A stretch of DNA of 64,000 nucleotides, from positions 2,932,350 through 2,996,349 of the forward strand of contig CM040452.1 of NCBI GenBank assembly GCA_022749755.1. The letters are read 5' to 3'. This DNA is from Azadirachta indica (lineage: Eukaryota; Streptophyta; Magnoliopsida; Sapindales; Meliaceae). Both the position numbers and the translations under genes were made by a program. Shown piece after piece: positions 25,714 through 38,728 of this stretch (within the stretch, counting starts at the first letter, position 1; every line of letters begins with the position of its first letter). Under the pieces are notes generated by a model. The model saw only the letters and a list, made by a program, of their open reading frames with translations, had not been told where the DNA came from and did not search any database.

Positions 25714-26415
25714 CGATCCAAATTCATACACCATTCAAAATCAATAAAAAATTCCAAAATCTAACTAAATTGTTCTTTCTACCAAAATCTAATTTTTCCA
25801 TAGGCCAACTCCATCAAAATGAATACTTCACCCATCATTTTCACAAACATGATTACCTGGATACCAATTTAACTTTTTCACTGATTCAACCTGTCAGTCA
25901 TTGCATTATCCCATCAAGATTTTGTGGCGGCATTGTTCGTCGGTGATTGGTGTGGTGAATGGTGTTGTTGCCAAAGATTGGTGTTGGGATTGGTGGATAA
26001 GTGTTGCTTGGAGACGAAGAAGAAGGGAGAGAAAGAGAAGATAAGAATTGATTTAAAATATTTAGCTAGTAAAAGAGAGAGTGTAAAAAAAATTAAAGAA
26101 TATTTCGAAGTAATTCAATTCCTTTTAAAGAATTTTAAAATAATTAAGGGTATTAAAATAATTTTACTTGTTTATCAGAGGGTTTTAAAGTAATTTGCCT
26201 TCTTATCATTTTAAAATATTCTCAACCGACACAATTAATAACTTTTGTAGAATTTTGACACAATCAAAAGAGTAAATTTGTATTTGGGCAAAAAAATAAC
26301 TTTTTTCACTAACAGAAGTAATATTTGAGGGGTGTTGAGGTATTTTTAAAATAGTAAGAGAGTAACATAGATTTGGCCAAATAAAGAGGGGTATCGAGCA
26401 TATTACATTTTACAT

Positions 26416-27030
26416 TTATCTTCTTTTAGCTCGTGAGATATCATGCTTAAACAATGTTGTTCTTTTAGATTTCTTTTATCAAGAGTATATTTGTAATTAA
26501 GGTAATAATATTTTTATCTCCAAATTTTGTCAAAATAATAAATCAATAGATAATTTGTTTAATCGTAAAAATTTCATCTCTACCAAGCATAGAGGTGATA
26601 ATTTTAGGGACAACCCTTAAAAAAAAATATATGAAATTCAAGTATTTATGTTGATTTCAATTGATACAATTATTAATCGTATTGCATTTACAACATTCAT
26701 TTAAGATTGAGTTTGGACTCTTAAATTGGTCAACTTGTTTATAACATAATTAATTATTTAAATAATGATGCTGTTTTAACCTACTAAATTATTTATCTCT
26801 TTCTAAATAGATATGCATTTAGAACGATTTTATTAAATGAGTACAAATGACATGATATATTTGTCCCACCTAAAATGTTTTGTACACCTCAACTTTAAAA
26901 ATATGAAAAGCAATATTTAAGAAAAAAGTTTTGTAGAAACCAATTCAATAAAATTGTTGCATTTACGTTTCCTTTAAAGCATATGTTATAATTTTATTGA
27001 ATGTTTATGTTGATGTCAAAATTCTTCCCA
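26416..27030. repeat. Distal half of the segment duplicated with CCT7
   Basis: This stretch aligns with about 28900-29480 in the same orientation, for example 'gaaattcaagtatttatg', 'ttaacttgtttataaca' compared with 'tcaacttgtttataaca', and 'cctaaaatgttttgta'. With 23800-24628 it forms the source of the duplication, now split by the inserted transposon. No gene is visible. Confidence 0.75.
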
Positions 27031-28099
27031 CCTCTACATAGGTTTCACGTAGAAAAATTTCAATCAACAGTTAAGATTTATAAAATATGGGAAGCACGCT
27101 TCGGTAGACTTGATGGCCTATTTGCATCAGAGAATAAGGACCACAACCTATATGTGTCGACTGAGAATCACTTCTTTTTCACCTTCATGAACGTCTGCAA
27201 AACTCAGATGGTCAATGGGCGCCAATAGTGTCTTTAGGGAAAACCTTCCGACGCTCAAGTTAGTTCAAGGGACTTTTTTTTTTTAAGAAATAATCACAAG
27301 CATAAATGTGTGTGCTTAAAGAGAAAACAAGTAATAATAGAGAGAAATTTAGAGTTCTTAGAATCCAACACTTTTCTTAGAGAAGATCTTCATTTATATA
27401 TGTGGTGGATGGAGATATTTTCCTCCGTAATCCATATCACATGACTACTATGCATGTTATGATGGGACATTCTCCGTTACAAAACCATGGTACTTGGTAT
27501 AATGGATATTTTTCCAACACATAATCATTGTTCTTGTTTGGCAAAATTCAGGAGCCAGTTAATTTTTTACTTTCACACACTCAACCCACTTTACTTGTGG
27601 GAGTGAACGTCCTTCCGTCCTTTGCTGACATGTCCTCTCTTTACTGGTGGCGCTTTATTATTAGCTATTTAATAATTTCTTATGCTGGGAATTGTACCAC
27701 CAGGCTACAGTCATGGCCTTTTAGCTATGATCCCCACTTCTATCATTTTAGGACTACAAAACTCCCTTTTTTCACAGGGAGACCCACCTGCAGCCTGACC
27801 TATTCCTATCCTTTAAATTTTAGGAAGGGCGTCCGAAAGTCTTAAGTTACCATGGTGGCTTTTCATTAATACCATGGTAGACATAGAGAGAATTATTGAT
27901 CATTCTACGTGCACAGCGAATCACTTGATTTTGCAAGGGAAACCGTTTTTACGTGTTATTGTTAGCAAATTTCACATAGGCACTAAGAGACCATCACCCA
28001 ACATAAGCCCCCTAGTTTTCAAGCCGTGAGAAATCAAAAGGCGTGGAAACTAATACATGATCGTCACACAACTTCATGATTTTGCAAGGGAAAACATTT
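27031..28099. other. Spacer between duplicated segments, probably transposon-derived
   Basis: Higher GC than the surroundings, with no family-like protein. The stretch around 27230-27520 ('ccttccgacgctcaagtt', then a G/A-rich run and a mention of 'atttatatatgtggtgg') resembles, from memory, sequences common at ends of plant retroelements; this is unverified. 'ttttgcaagggaaa' occurs at 27932 and again at 28080, a small direct repeat next to the pseudogene boundary. Confidence 0.3.
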
Positions 28100-28490
28100 A
28101 CATGTCGTCGTTCTATCCCTGACTTCATAATCCTAAGACTTGGCGATGTTAACAAGAATCTTCGCAGTAGGATGAAAGGTGTCAAGCAACTTCGTGATCG
28201 TCGTGCCGTCATTCAAAATGGTAACGTTCTCTTTATCATCGTGGATCAACTTATCCATACCTCTCAGACCAAGCATTGTCCTCAACACATGGGCCACCAC
28301 GGTACAGGCATTTATGTTGTTCAAAAACTGCACCTTCCCCTATGATGTGTCTGTACCTTCCTTCAATAGAATGATCTACGGCTGCTGCTTAGTTTTTTCG
28401 AGCGTTTCAAGAATGCCAGTTACAAGAAGTAATCGGAAAGTGAGAGTTAAAAATAAAGTCTTTATGTGAACTTACCATCATCGCTGCCAT
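28100..28490 (-). pseudogene. CCT7 5'-end pseudogene (exon 1, intron 1, partial exon 2)
   Basis: The copy keeps exon 1 intact (28476-28490, MAAMM, followed by a normal GTAAGT donor), intron 1, and the first ~280 bp of exon 2 up to 28384. The exon 2 frame is broken early: the codon for Gln8 is TAG (28376-28378), Gln20 is TAG (28340-28342), and a further TAG follows AKS in the ATPase region. The conserved [12 protein letters not shown] is still legible. Retention of the intron and upstream DNA shows segmental duplication rather than retroposition. Exons 3-13 are absent. A short transcript from the copied promoter is possible, but no functional chaperonin could be made. Confidence 0.9.
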
Positions 28491-29480
28491 TGTTGAAATG
28501 GAAGATGAAGCGAAAGTGCAGAAATAAAGTTAAAGAGAGTTCAAAAAAAGAGCTTGAGCTTGGGTTTACTCTCTTTTCAACTTGTTAATGAAGTGCAAAA
28601 GGGAAGGGATCTGTAAGTGTGCTCTCTCTAGTTGTTTCTAGTGTTACTTGTGGTTTTGTGTTTTGATTTATTGGAGGGATTATTTTTAAGGACTAAATTG
28701 TTAATTAAAAAAATGTTATATATTATCTTATTATTTCACTAAAATTTAGAAATTAAAATAATAATAATTCGACCTATCAAATTAAACTAAAGAATGTCTA
28801 GCACGTCATATAAATTTTAATTTAGTCGGTTTTTAGTATTTTTTCAAAAAATTGAGGATACATAGAAATACGCTGAGTTATTATTTTTAAGGTTTTATAT
28901 TTATCTTGTTTTAGCCCATGCCAATATCATACTTTCAAGATGTTGTTCTCTTTAGATTTCTTTTATTAAGCATGTTTGTAATTAAAGTAATAATATTTTT
29001 ATCTCTACATTTTATTAAAATAATAAATTAATACATAATTCACTTAATTATAACAATTTCATTTCTAACAAGCTAGAGGTGATAATTTTATATACAAACC
29101 TTAAAATCAATCAATATGAAATTCAAGTATTTATGTTGATTTAAATTGATACATTTATTAATTGTATTGCATTTATTTCACTCATTGACCTAGTTTGTGC
29201 TTTTTAACTTGTTTATAACATGATTAATTATTCTTATAATCATATTTGTAACCTATTGTTTATAATTCTTTTCAAATAGATGTGTATTTTAGTGAGATTT
29301 TATTAAATGAGCATAGATGATAGATATTTATTCCACCTAAAATGTTTTGTATACCTCAAAATTAAAAACAAAAAAATAATGTTCAAGAAAATGTTTTCAC
29401 CAAAATCAATTCAATAAAATTGTTACACGTTTGCTTTAATGCATTTATTGGATGGTTATATTGGAATTATTTCCTGTTTA
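28100..29480. repeat. Segmental duplicate of the CCT7 5' region and upstream DNA
   Basis: Homologous to 23800-24628 plus 26416-27030, in direct orientation, about 4.3 kb from the source. It joins the two source halves without the 1.78 kb transposon: around 28890 'ggttttatatttatcttg' corresponds to the source sequence just outside both ends of the element. Divergence is substantial, with many substitutions and small indels. Confidence 0.85.
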
Positions 29481-30239
29481 AGACATCTTTAATGTTCTAT
29501 TAATGTACATTTTTTTACTAACAATTGATATTTATTCATATATTTGATAACTAGTCATGATAACGAGTTGTTTTATTTTGTAATGATTATAGGTTTATTA
29601 GCTGTAAATAAAAAAGTCAGAACAACTCATTCCTGAATATACCTTAAATTAAAGTTATTGAAATAGAATATTTTGACTATAAACTTAATTATCATGCGTT
29701 AAAGTTGTATTTATTGCATTTTCATCATGAAGTTACGGTAAAATAGGATTAACTGATGTTTATTGTTTCAAAAATCAATATTTAAAAAATAATACAATAT
29801 CAATTAATTTAGAAGATTATTTATTAAATATATGCAAGTATTAAGAGATATTTAGATTAAAACTTTCAATGATTAACTTTTAATTCAATTTTCGATCAAG
29901 TTGTAATGTGCTTTTTCTAAATTAGTTGCATAGTATATACATACTATTAGTTTAATATGCGTTTGACAATCAAAAACCATCCCGAATGATAATAAAGAAT
30001 TAGAGTTTGATATTTCGAGGGTGCAATTTGTTAATCGGTCAAATTTTTTTAATGAAAATAATATAATTTTGTACTTTCAGAGTGATAACATTATGTCAAA
30101 TAGTATCCCATTTATTAACAAATCCTATGAAAAATTTAAACTATGAATGTTTTGTAAATCAAAATTATATAATATGAAAGGTAATCCTATTTTCAATTAA
30201 GATTTATAATTTTTTTCCTTTTTTCATATTTGTTTAGTA
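29481..30239. other. AT-rich intergenic region
   Basis: Nothing recognisable. It separates the CCT7 duplicate from the 30-55 kb repeat array. Confidence 0.4.
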
Positions 30240-30318
30240 GAAAAATTTTTAAACAAAACCAAAATTAAGGTTTATTTACCCACTAATTATATATATATAT
30301 ATAAACAAAAATCATCAT

Positions 30319-32199
30319 GTGGGCTATTAAAACCAGTTTAGAGCTCTTTGCAAGTCCTATTTCAATAATTTTATATATATAAACATTTTTTTTATTAAAA
30401 TCACACTATTAAATTAATCAGATTATAAATTTATTACAAATTTACTTAAATTATGTCATTTTATTAATCATGAATAAATTTTTTTAAAATTAAATTTTCA
30501 TATCAAATTTAGTGTTTAAATCATTTAACAAGATCTCTATATGCTAACATTATTAGATTAAGTCGATTCAAAAAATTAATTAAGAAAATTTATATTTCAT
30601 ATTTAACCTTAAATCCTACTGCATATTTATTATCCTGCAATAAAACTCATGCACAGGTGAAAAAATTCGACTCTTATGTGTGTACTACAAATCCTCTAAA
30701 TTCACTGCGTACCATAATAAACACCAATCATTAATCAACTTATCTTATTATTCTTAAATTTCTATTACGCCCCTATAATATTATCTACTTCTAACCATTA
30801 ACTTATATAACACAATTATTTGAAGATATTTTCATCTTTCTAATTAATATGCTAATCCCACAAATCTGAAAATTCTCCCATTATTTAATTACTCTATATT
30901 AGTTTTCTCTAATATTTTAGAATTACATCTTTATTAAAAGTAAACAAATTCTAACGGTTAATTAAAATGTTTAACGAGAGAAATTTTTATTGAACTTTTT
31001 CATTCATATTCCATGTTTATAGAAAATTCACTTAACTAGATGAAGAAAGAAACTAAAACTAATTGTGTTAATACTGAAAATAAATGACAAATAACATCTA
31101 GGTACTCTTTTATATACTTTAATAACACTTGAGTCCTTAAAATTTTAAATATTACTTTTAGTCACAGCAATTTTTCATTCTATTTCTAATCAGATAAAAT
31201 AACAAGATTTTGATACTTTTCTTTCTTTCTTTCTTTTTTAAATTATGTAAATATATATTTGTTTCATAATATTGTAATAATGTCGAAATACATCTTGATA
31301 ATAAATTTTGAGTATCCATTAACTTATATAATTATTTTTTACAAAAAATTAATAATAATTAGTATACCAATAAAATATGATTATTTAAAATTTAATCAAA
31401 GAAAAAAGTGATTTTATTTAAAAGTAAAAAAAAATAAACATACAGAATAAGATTATTTTACAACTTGTCACAATTAATATTAAAAATAATATTATTTTAA
31501 ATATTATTTTACATATTTGATAATTTTAAAAACTATTTAATTTTGATTAATTACCAAAATACGTAAAATAATTCAATTTAGAATATAAGTCTTTTAGAAC
31601 TCTTACAAGAATAATATTTTACAAATTTTCCATATAAACTCCATGAGTGTAACCTTAAATGAAATTATATATTAATATGAAAACTATTGCTAGTATTAAT
31701 TAAATTGAATAAGTACTTTTAAATAAATTGACAAATATACACATAAATACTTACGTTATCAATTTAATACTTACATGCTAGTAATTAGTACTACTATTAC
31801 ACAAACTTTAATTAAAATTTATCTTTATCCAAAGCCGTCTAGCTTGTTTCATTTTATGGGCAGCTGTATTTATCATTCCAACTTATAATCCACCTCAATA
31901 AAATTTTAAAATTTATGATATTTTATAAATCAGTCTCGTTTAATATCAGATGTAAGTTTATTCTAATTAAGATTTACGGTATATATTTTCTTTTGTTTTT
32001 CATATTTTTTAAAATATTTTCATCATATGCAAACATTTATCAGCAAAGTTTTTTAAAAAATTATAAATTTTATTTCTTAATTCTTCTAAAACCTTCATAT
32101 TTTATATTTCTCCTCCCATTACTTTATGTTATATATACCAACATGTTTATTATAATATAGCAAATGATTCAAGGCCCAAAAAATATATATATTTACATG
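30319..32199 (+). repeat. Array half-unit A1
   Basis: Begins 'gggctattaaaacc' with 'gagctctttgcaagtcc', the A-type opening, and contains the 'tagcttg...tttatgggcagc' landmark at 31833. Confidence 0.6.
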
Positions 32200-34015
32200 G
32201 GCTATTAGCATCAATTTAGAACTTGATGAAAATATGATTTTAATAAATATTTTAAGTGTAAATTTTTATTTATTAAAATTATACCGCTAAGATAAATTAC
32301 ACGAATTCATTACAAAATTATTTAAATTACATTATTTACAGTAATTATGAATAAAATAGATATGTCTTTAAGTTCAATTGTTTATGACAAAGTTAATTGG
32401 CTATATCTTAATGAGATTTTTTCTCATGATATCGTTAGATTAATGAGGAGAATTTACAGTGTATAGGTGAGGCTTTCATATTTACATCTTCAACTTAAAA
32501 CATCCTTTTATTCTCTAATCAAACTCATGAATAAATTTAAAGCAATTATCCTATGTATTTATCTTGATTATCTTTCAACCACAGTGATTACCGGATACAT
32601 CTTAGTTACCGTACAAAGACACTAATCAACACAATAAGCATTAATTAAGTGATAGGAGAATTTATCTTACTATATTCAAACTTATTTGACCTCTTCTCAC
32701 ATCAATCTCTTCACAATTTTATGTTTATAGTGATTCATCAACTCATGTAACAAAATTAACTCGATATATTTACATCTTCCTTTATCAACATGTTAGTATA
32801 ATGTATTCTAAATTTTTTTGTAAGTCTTAATAACTAACAATTGGATAAAATTTTAAAATTCATGAAATAAAAAATGTGAAACTAATTGTTTAATTAGTTT
32901 AATTAGTTTGCTTTAACATTTTAAATTTTAAAATTAAACAAATTACAATTTTTTTAGAGTTAAAACAATTTTTAATAGGGTAGTTAAAAAAGTTTAAAGA
33001 GGTCGGCTTTTATTGAATGTTTTCATTCATATTCTATGTTTATAGAAAGTTTGTGAAAAAATAAAATTCACCTCGAACACAATTAAGGACATATGAAAAA
33101 AGAAACTAAAACTAATTTTGTTTATGCAAAAATAAACTACAAATAATATCTAAATACATTTTAATTTACCCCAATAACACATAGGTATATTTTAAAATGT
33201 CATTTCATATCACCATAATAGGTTTTACTCTTTCTATTTTTCAAAACATTGTTTTGACTTTTTTTTCTTCATCCATTTTTTAATTTTCCTAATTTTTAAA
33301 GATATTTCAAGAGTAATATTGTTCTTTAAAAATTATAAATTTTAATTTATGATACAGTTCCTTTTGATATTGTTTAGGAATAATTTATAAAAGATTATAA
33401 TTTTTAAGATTTGAATAAATGTGTTAACAATAAGTGTTTTATTATCCTTTTGAGTGTAGGTCAAGTGGTTTAGAGTATACTTGACATTCTCAAAATAAGT
33501 GTACTTTCCGATTTGGATTAAGTAATAATAAGGGACAAAATTTTGATATTTTATAAATGAAGTTTCTAACTCCTATTCAAAATTTTTTTAAGAAAAAAAT
33601 GAGTGTACTTACTAAAAAAAATATCTTGTTGAGTCTTGAACCTTGACCGAAAAAATATTTTTCAATTGAACTCTTAACTAGGTTAAGAAAATAACTTACC
33701 CGTCAATTAACAGGTGCATGTATATACAATCTTGCATCTATTGCAATTATACGTTAATATCTTATAAAAGGTCTTGCAAAATATTTTGTTTTATGTTTCA
33801 TTTCAATTTGAAATGTTGTGTATTTAATTTAGAAAATTAATGTATTTTATTTGTCGTAAAATTGAAGAGTCTAGATAAATTTTAATTTGTGAAAGTAAAT
33901 TGTGATTTGTTGGAATTAGTTTATCTAAATTATTTGATTAATTTCATTTATAAAGAAATTAGAAGAGTAAAAACGTTGAATTATAATTTAGAGATGCATT
34001 AAGAAAAGTTTGTGT
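32200..34015 (+). repeat. Array half-unit B1
   Basis: Begins with the B-type opening 'agaacttgatgaaaat' and contains 'gtgattcatcaactcatg' near 32730 and 'caattaacaggtgcatg' near 33705. Confidence 0.6.
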
Positions 34016-36060
34016 GGGCTATTAACATCGGCTTAGAACTCTTTGCAAATCTTATTTTAATAAATTTTTTTATAATAAAATTACACCAATAAATAAATCA
34101 AATTATAAAAAACTATTAGAAATTTAATTATTTAAATTAAGATATTTTATTTAATTATGAATATATTTATTGATTATGAATAAATTATATTTTTTAATTT
34201 TAATATTTATATCAAGCAGATATTTAAACTGTTTAAACAGATTTTTTACGGCAACACTATAAATAAATTGGATTCAAAATATTAATTGTTGAAGCTACTG
34301 TGAGGATTGAGTTTTTATACTTCATTTTTAACTTAGATACGTGGTTTGTATTTATTCAACCATAATCAGTGAACCTTAATAACCTTAAAGGTACACTAAT
34401 CAATATAATAAGCATGAACGACTAATGGAAATTTATCTGGTTGTGCTTAAACTTCCGATATCTTCTCTGACATTATCTTTTTTTTTTTATTAAACAAGTG
34501 ATATAATAAAGTTATTTTGAGATATTTTTATCTTTACTCATCAATATCTTAATCAGACATGTTTGAAAATCTCTATAAATCTTAATAACTGAAAATTGAA
34601 CATAATTCTAAAAATTACTCAATCCAATTTGCTGAATTAAATACTTAATTATTTTATATTAGTTTCCTCTAATATTTTAAAATTACATTTTTATTAAAAT
34701 TAAGGAAATTTTAATGGTTATTTAAAATGTTTCACAAGAGATGTTTTTATTGAATATTTTCATTTGTATTCTATTTTTATATAAAATGCATGACCGAAAG
34801 AAAATTCACCTAATAACTAAATGGAAAGAAGAAACTAAAACTAAGTTGGTTAATACTGAAAATAAATGACAAATAACTTCTAGATACTTTTTAATTTACT
34901 TTAATAACACTTGAGTCCTTAATATTTCAAAATATTATTTTTAGTCATAAGAATTTCTCATTCTATTTCTAATCAGATAAAATAACAAGGTTTTGACACT
35001 TTCCTCTTTTTTTTTTTTTAAAATTTATCATTTTTTATTTTTATATTTTTTTAAATTTTTACTTCAAAGATCTTTTAAGAATAAGTCTGTTTTTTAAATT
35101 CAATGGTAGTCAAACACTCCAAATTATTAATGAATACAATTCAAATAATAAATGAGAAACTTATTTTTTATTAAATAAAAATTAAATATATAAATATTTA
35201 GCATATCAACATGTACTCTCGAAGTTTGGTGTAAATATAGATGCATAAGAGATTTGGACAATTTGACATATATCTCTCTAAGATTCAAAATAAGAATAAA
35301 ATTATTTTGCAACTTGTTACAACTAATCTTAAAACTAATATTTTAAACATTATTTTACTATTTTAGTAATTTTAAACATTATTTAATTTTCGATTAATTA
35401 CCAAAATATGTAAAGTAATTCAATTTAGAATATAAGTCTTTTTATAACTCTATGAATACAACATTATACAAACTTTCTGTACAAACTCTATGAGTACAAC
35501 CTTGAATATAATTATATAATAATATAAAAATTATTGCTAATACTATTTAAATTTGATTAGTACTTTTAAATAAATTGACAAAGATAAAGTTAAATACTTA
35601 TGTTCTCAATTTAGTACTTATGTACTAGTAATTAGTACTACTATTACCCAAAATTTAGTTAATTACAGTCAAATCGACCAATTTTATCTTTATCGAAAGC
35701 GTTCTAGCTTGGTCATTTTATGGGCAGCTATAGTTTATGTAATAGGATCATTCCAACTTAATTAATCCACCCTACTAGAATTTTAAAACTTATGATATTT
35801 TATAAATCAATCTCGTTTAATATCAAATGTAACTTTATTCTTGATTAAGATTTACGGTATATATTTTCTTTTCTTTTTTCATATTATTTTAAAAGTACTT
35901 TCATCACATTCAAATATTTATCGGCAAAGTTTTAATAAAAATTATAAATTTTATTTCTTAATTCTTCTCAAACCTTCATATTATATATTTTCTCCCATTC
36001 CTTCAACATATTTATTATAATACAGCAAATGATTCAAGGCCCAAAAAAAATATTTATATT
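34016..36060 (+). repeat. Array half-unit A2
   Basis: A-type opening 'agaactctttgcaaatc'; the 'tagcttggtcattttatggg' landmark is at 35708. Closest match is A1. Confidence 0.6.
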
Positions 36061-38728
36061 GGCTATTAGCATCCATTTAGAAACTTGAGGAAAATCTGAT
36101 TTTAATAAATATTTTAAATGTAACTTTTTTTATTTATTAAAATTATACCACTAGATAAATTACACATTATGAATCTATTGCAAAATTACCTAAGTTACAT
36201 TATTACAATAATCATGAATAAAGTATATAAGTTTTTAAGTTCAATTATTTATAATAAAGTTCATTGGCTAGACCTTTTAATAAAATTTTTCCTCATAATA
36301 TCGTTAGATTATTGAGGAGAATTTACAATGTCTTGGTGAGGCTTTAATACTTACATTTTTAATGTTGAACATCCTTTTATCCTATAATCAAACTCATGAT
36401 CAAATTCAATCCAATCATGCAACGAATTTATCTTGATTTATCTTCAACCACAACTGAACACTGGATTTATCTTAATTATGGTACAAAGACATTAATCAAC
36501 ACAACAAGCATTAATTAAGTGATAGGAGAGTTTATCTTACTATACTCAAGGTTCTGTAAACTTTTCTCGTATCAATTTCTTCTCAAGTTTATGTTTACAT
36601 TGATTTCTCAACTTATGTAACAAAATTAATTTGATATATTTCCAGCTTCCCTTATCCACTTGTTAGCCTAATGTATTTGAAAATTTTTTGAAAGTCTTAA
36701 TAACCAGAAATTGAATATAATTCTAAAATTTATGAAATAAAAAATGTTAAACTAATTGTCCAGTTATTTTATATTAGTTTCCTCTAATATTTTAAATTTT
36801 AAAATTATATTTTTAAAAATTAGAGAAATTACGATTTTTTTTAGAATTAAAAAAATTTTAATAGGGGAGTTGAAAAAGTTCAAAGAGATCAGTTTTTATT
36901 GATTGTTTTCATTCATATTCTATGTTTATAGAAAAGTCATGAAAAAATGAAAATTTACCTATAACAAAATTAAGGACATGTGAAAAAAGAAGCTAAAACT
37001 AATTTTGTTTTATGCCAAAATAAACTGCAAATAATATCTAAATATTTTTTATTTACTTTAATAACACTTGATTGTATTTAAAATGTCATTTTAAGGGCAC
37101 TATAACAGGTTTTCGTCTTTCTATTTTTCAAAACATTGTTTTTACTTTTTTTTTTCCTTCAATCATTTTTTAATTTTTCCTAATTTTTCAAAGATATTTC
37201 AAGAGTAACATTGTTCTTTAAAAGTCAATTGTAGTCAAACCCTCTAAAAATTGATGAAGATTAAAAATAATATTCAAAGAAATGAGAAATATATTTGCCA
37301 TTAAGATAAATTATTGGAGAATAACTAAGTAATGGTGCTAATATTGTATATAAAATCCATTTTATCCTTAGTTGAAATTACATAAATGGACATACAAATT
37401 TTTTTTTTAGTTATTTAAAACTCAATTTTTTTAGTTCTCTCTTTACACCCACCCACACATCACAAAATCACATATTCTCTTTTAAATTATGCTTTAAAAA
37501 ATACATTTTAATTCTTTTGACAAATTTAAAATAATTTATACAAAATGTGTAAAATAGAGTTTATATTTCTAGCACTAATATATTTTGAAATTATTTAATA
37601 AAAATATTTTTAGAAATAGAACTTTTAAAGGGTGGTGATTTTTCCTCACATTATTTAATAACACTATCTATTAAAATTTTTACATTTATATAACTATAAT
37701 CTTAAGTAAATGAATAAAACAGAAATAAACATTAATTAATTAAATTATTATCTATATTAAGTTGAGAAATCTTTTATACAATGTAAATTTTAATTTTTTC
37801 TAATGTACCTTAATTTTTGTCCTAAATTAAAAATTAAACTTTTTTTTTGAAATATATCATATTTTAAAATGACGAGGGAGAAAGAAAATATAGGGTAAAG
37901 GAGATATAAGAAGGAAAAAGTAAGTTTTATACATGATTTTTTTAATTTATCAAAAGCATTTGTTATAAACGTTGAAATATTTAAAAATCAAAAGTATGGA
38001 CATTCAAAAAAAAAAATTGTTTTATTCAAAAATTGTACTAAACAAATATAATAAAAAAATTATAAATTTTAAATTTATGATACAGTTGCTTTCGATATTG
38101 TAGGAATAATTTACCGAAAAATTATAATTTTAAGATTTAAATAAAATGTGTTAATAATAGCCCTTCATGTAGTTGACACGGTTTAGGATACGTTCAACTC
38201 TTTCAAATCTATTGAGTTTAATAATAGTAGTAGATAAAAATTTGGTGTTTCGTAAATAAGATCTTTTACTCCTATTTAATTTTTTAAAAAAATAGTGTTT
38301 TTTTTTAAAAAAAAGTACCTTATTTTTGTCATACTATAAGTCTTGACCTTTGACAAAAACCAAAATTTTTTGGTTAAATTCCTAATTAGGTTAAAAATTA
38401 ACTTACCCTTCAATTAACAGGTGCATATTTTTACATTAATCTTTTATGTTTTGCATATTATAAGTTAATGTCTTATAAAATGTCTTGGAAAACGTTTTAT
38501 CTTAAGTTTTATCTCAATTCAAAATATCGTCTTTTTGATTTAGAAAACTGATATATTTTAATTGTATTGTGATGTTCAAAAAGTTCAGATAAATTTTAGT
38601 TTGTGGGAGTAAATTGTGGTTTGTTGGAATTAAGTTTTCTAAATTATTGATTAATTTAGTTTACAAAGAAATTAGAAGAGCAAAAAATTTGAATTGTATT
38701 TTGAGATGCATTAAAAAAAATTTTATGT
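36061..38728 (+). repeat. Array half-unit B2, expanded
   Basis: B-type opening 'agaaacttgaggaaaat'. It is about 0.8 kb longer than B1 because of extra AT-rich sequence around 37250-38030 that has no counterpart in B1. Confidence 0.55.

Larger units (their letters stand above)
24629..26406. mobile_element. Non-autonomous Mutator-like element, 1.78 kb
   Basis: The two ends are inverted repeats of about 100-110 bp (24629-24740 and about 26295-26406) of roughly three-quarters identity; shared words are 'ctttatttgg', 'attttaaaaatac' and 'tcaacacc'. They are flanked by near-identical 9-bp direct repeats, ATTTTATAT (24620-24628) and ATTTTACAT (26407-26415). Long terminal repeats with 9-bp target duplications are the hallmark of Mutator-like transposons. 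The duplicated CCT7 upstream region at about 28890 carries the uninterrupted target, confirming insertion. No transposase is present. The interior contains a (TCT)n run (25092-25125), a nested MITE and a meaningless 89-codon frame at 25924-26193. It lies about 430 bp upstream of the CCT7 start. Confidence 0.8.

Noticed and set aside
25924..26193. 89-codon frame starting MAALFVGDWCGEWCC
   Set aside because: Lies inside the non-autonomous Mutator-like element, with low-complexity Lys/Ile-rich end and no transposase-like motif.
28100..28490. Processed (retroposed) CCT7 copy
   Set aside because: Intron 1 and upstream promoter sequence are retained and exons after exon 2 are absent, so it is a segmental duplicate.
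31915..32160. 81-codon Phe/Ile/Leu/Tyr-rich frame
   Set aside because: AT-driven frame within array half-unit A1; the equivalent positions in A2 and A3 are not open.
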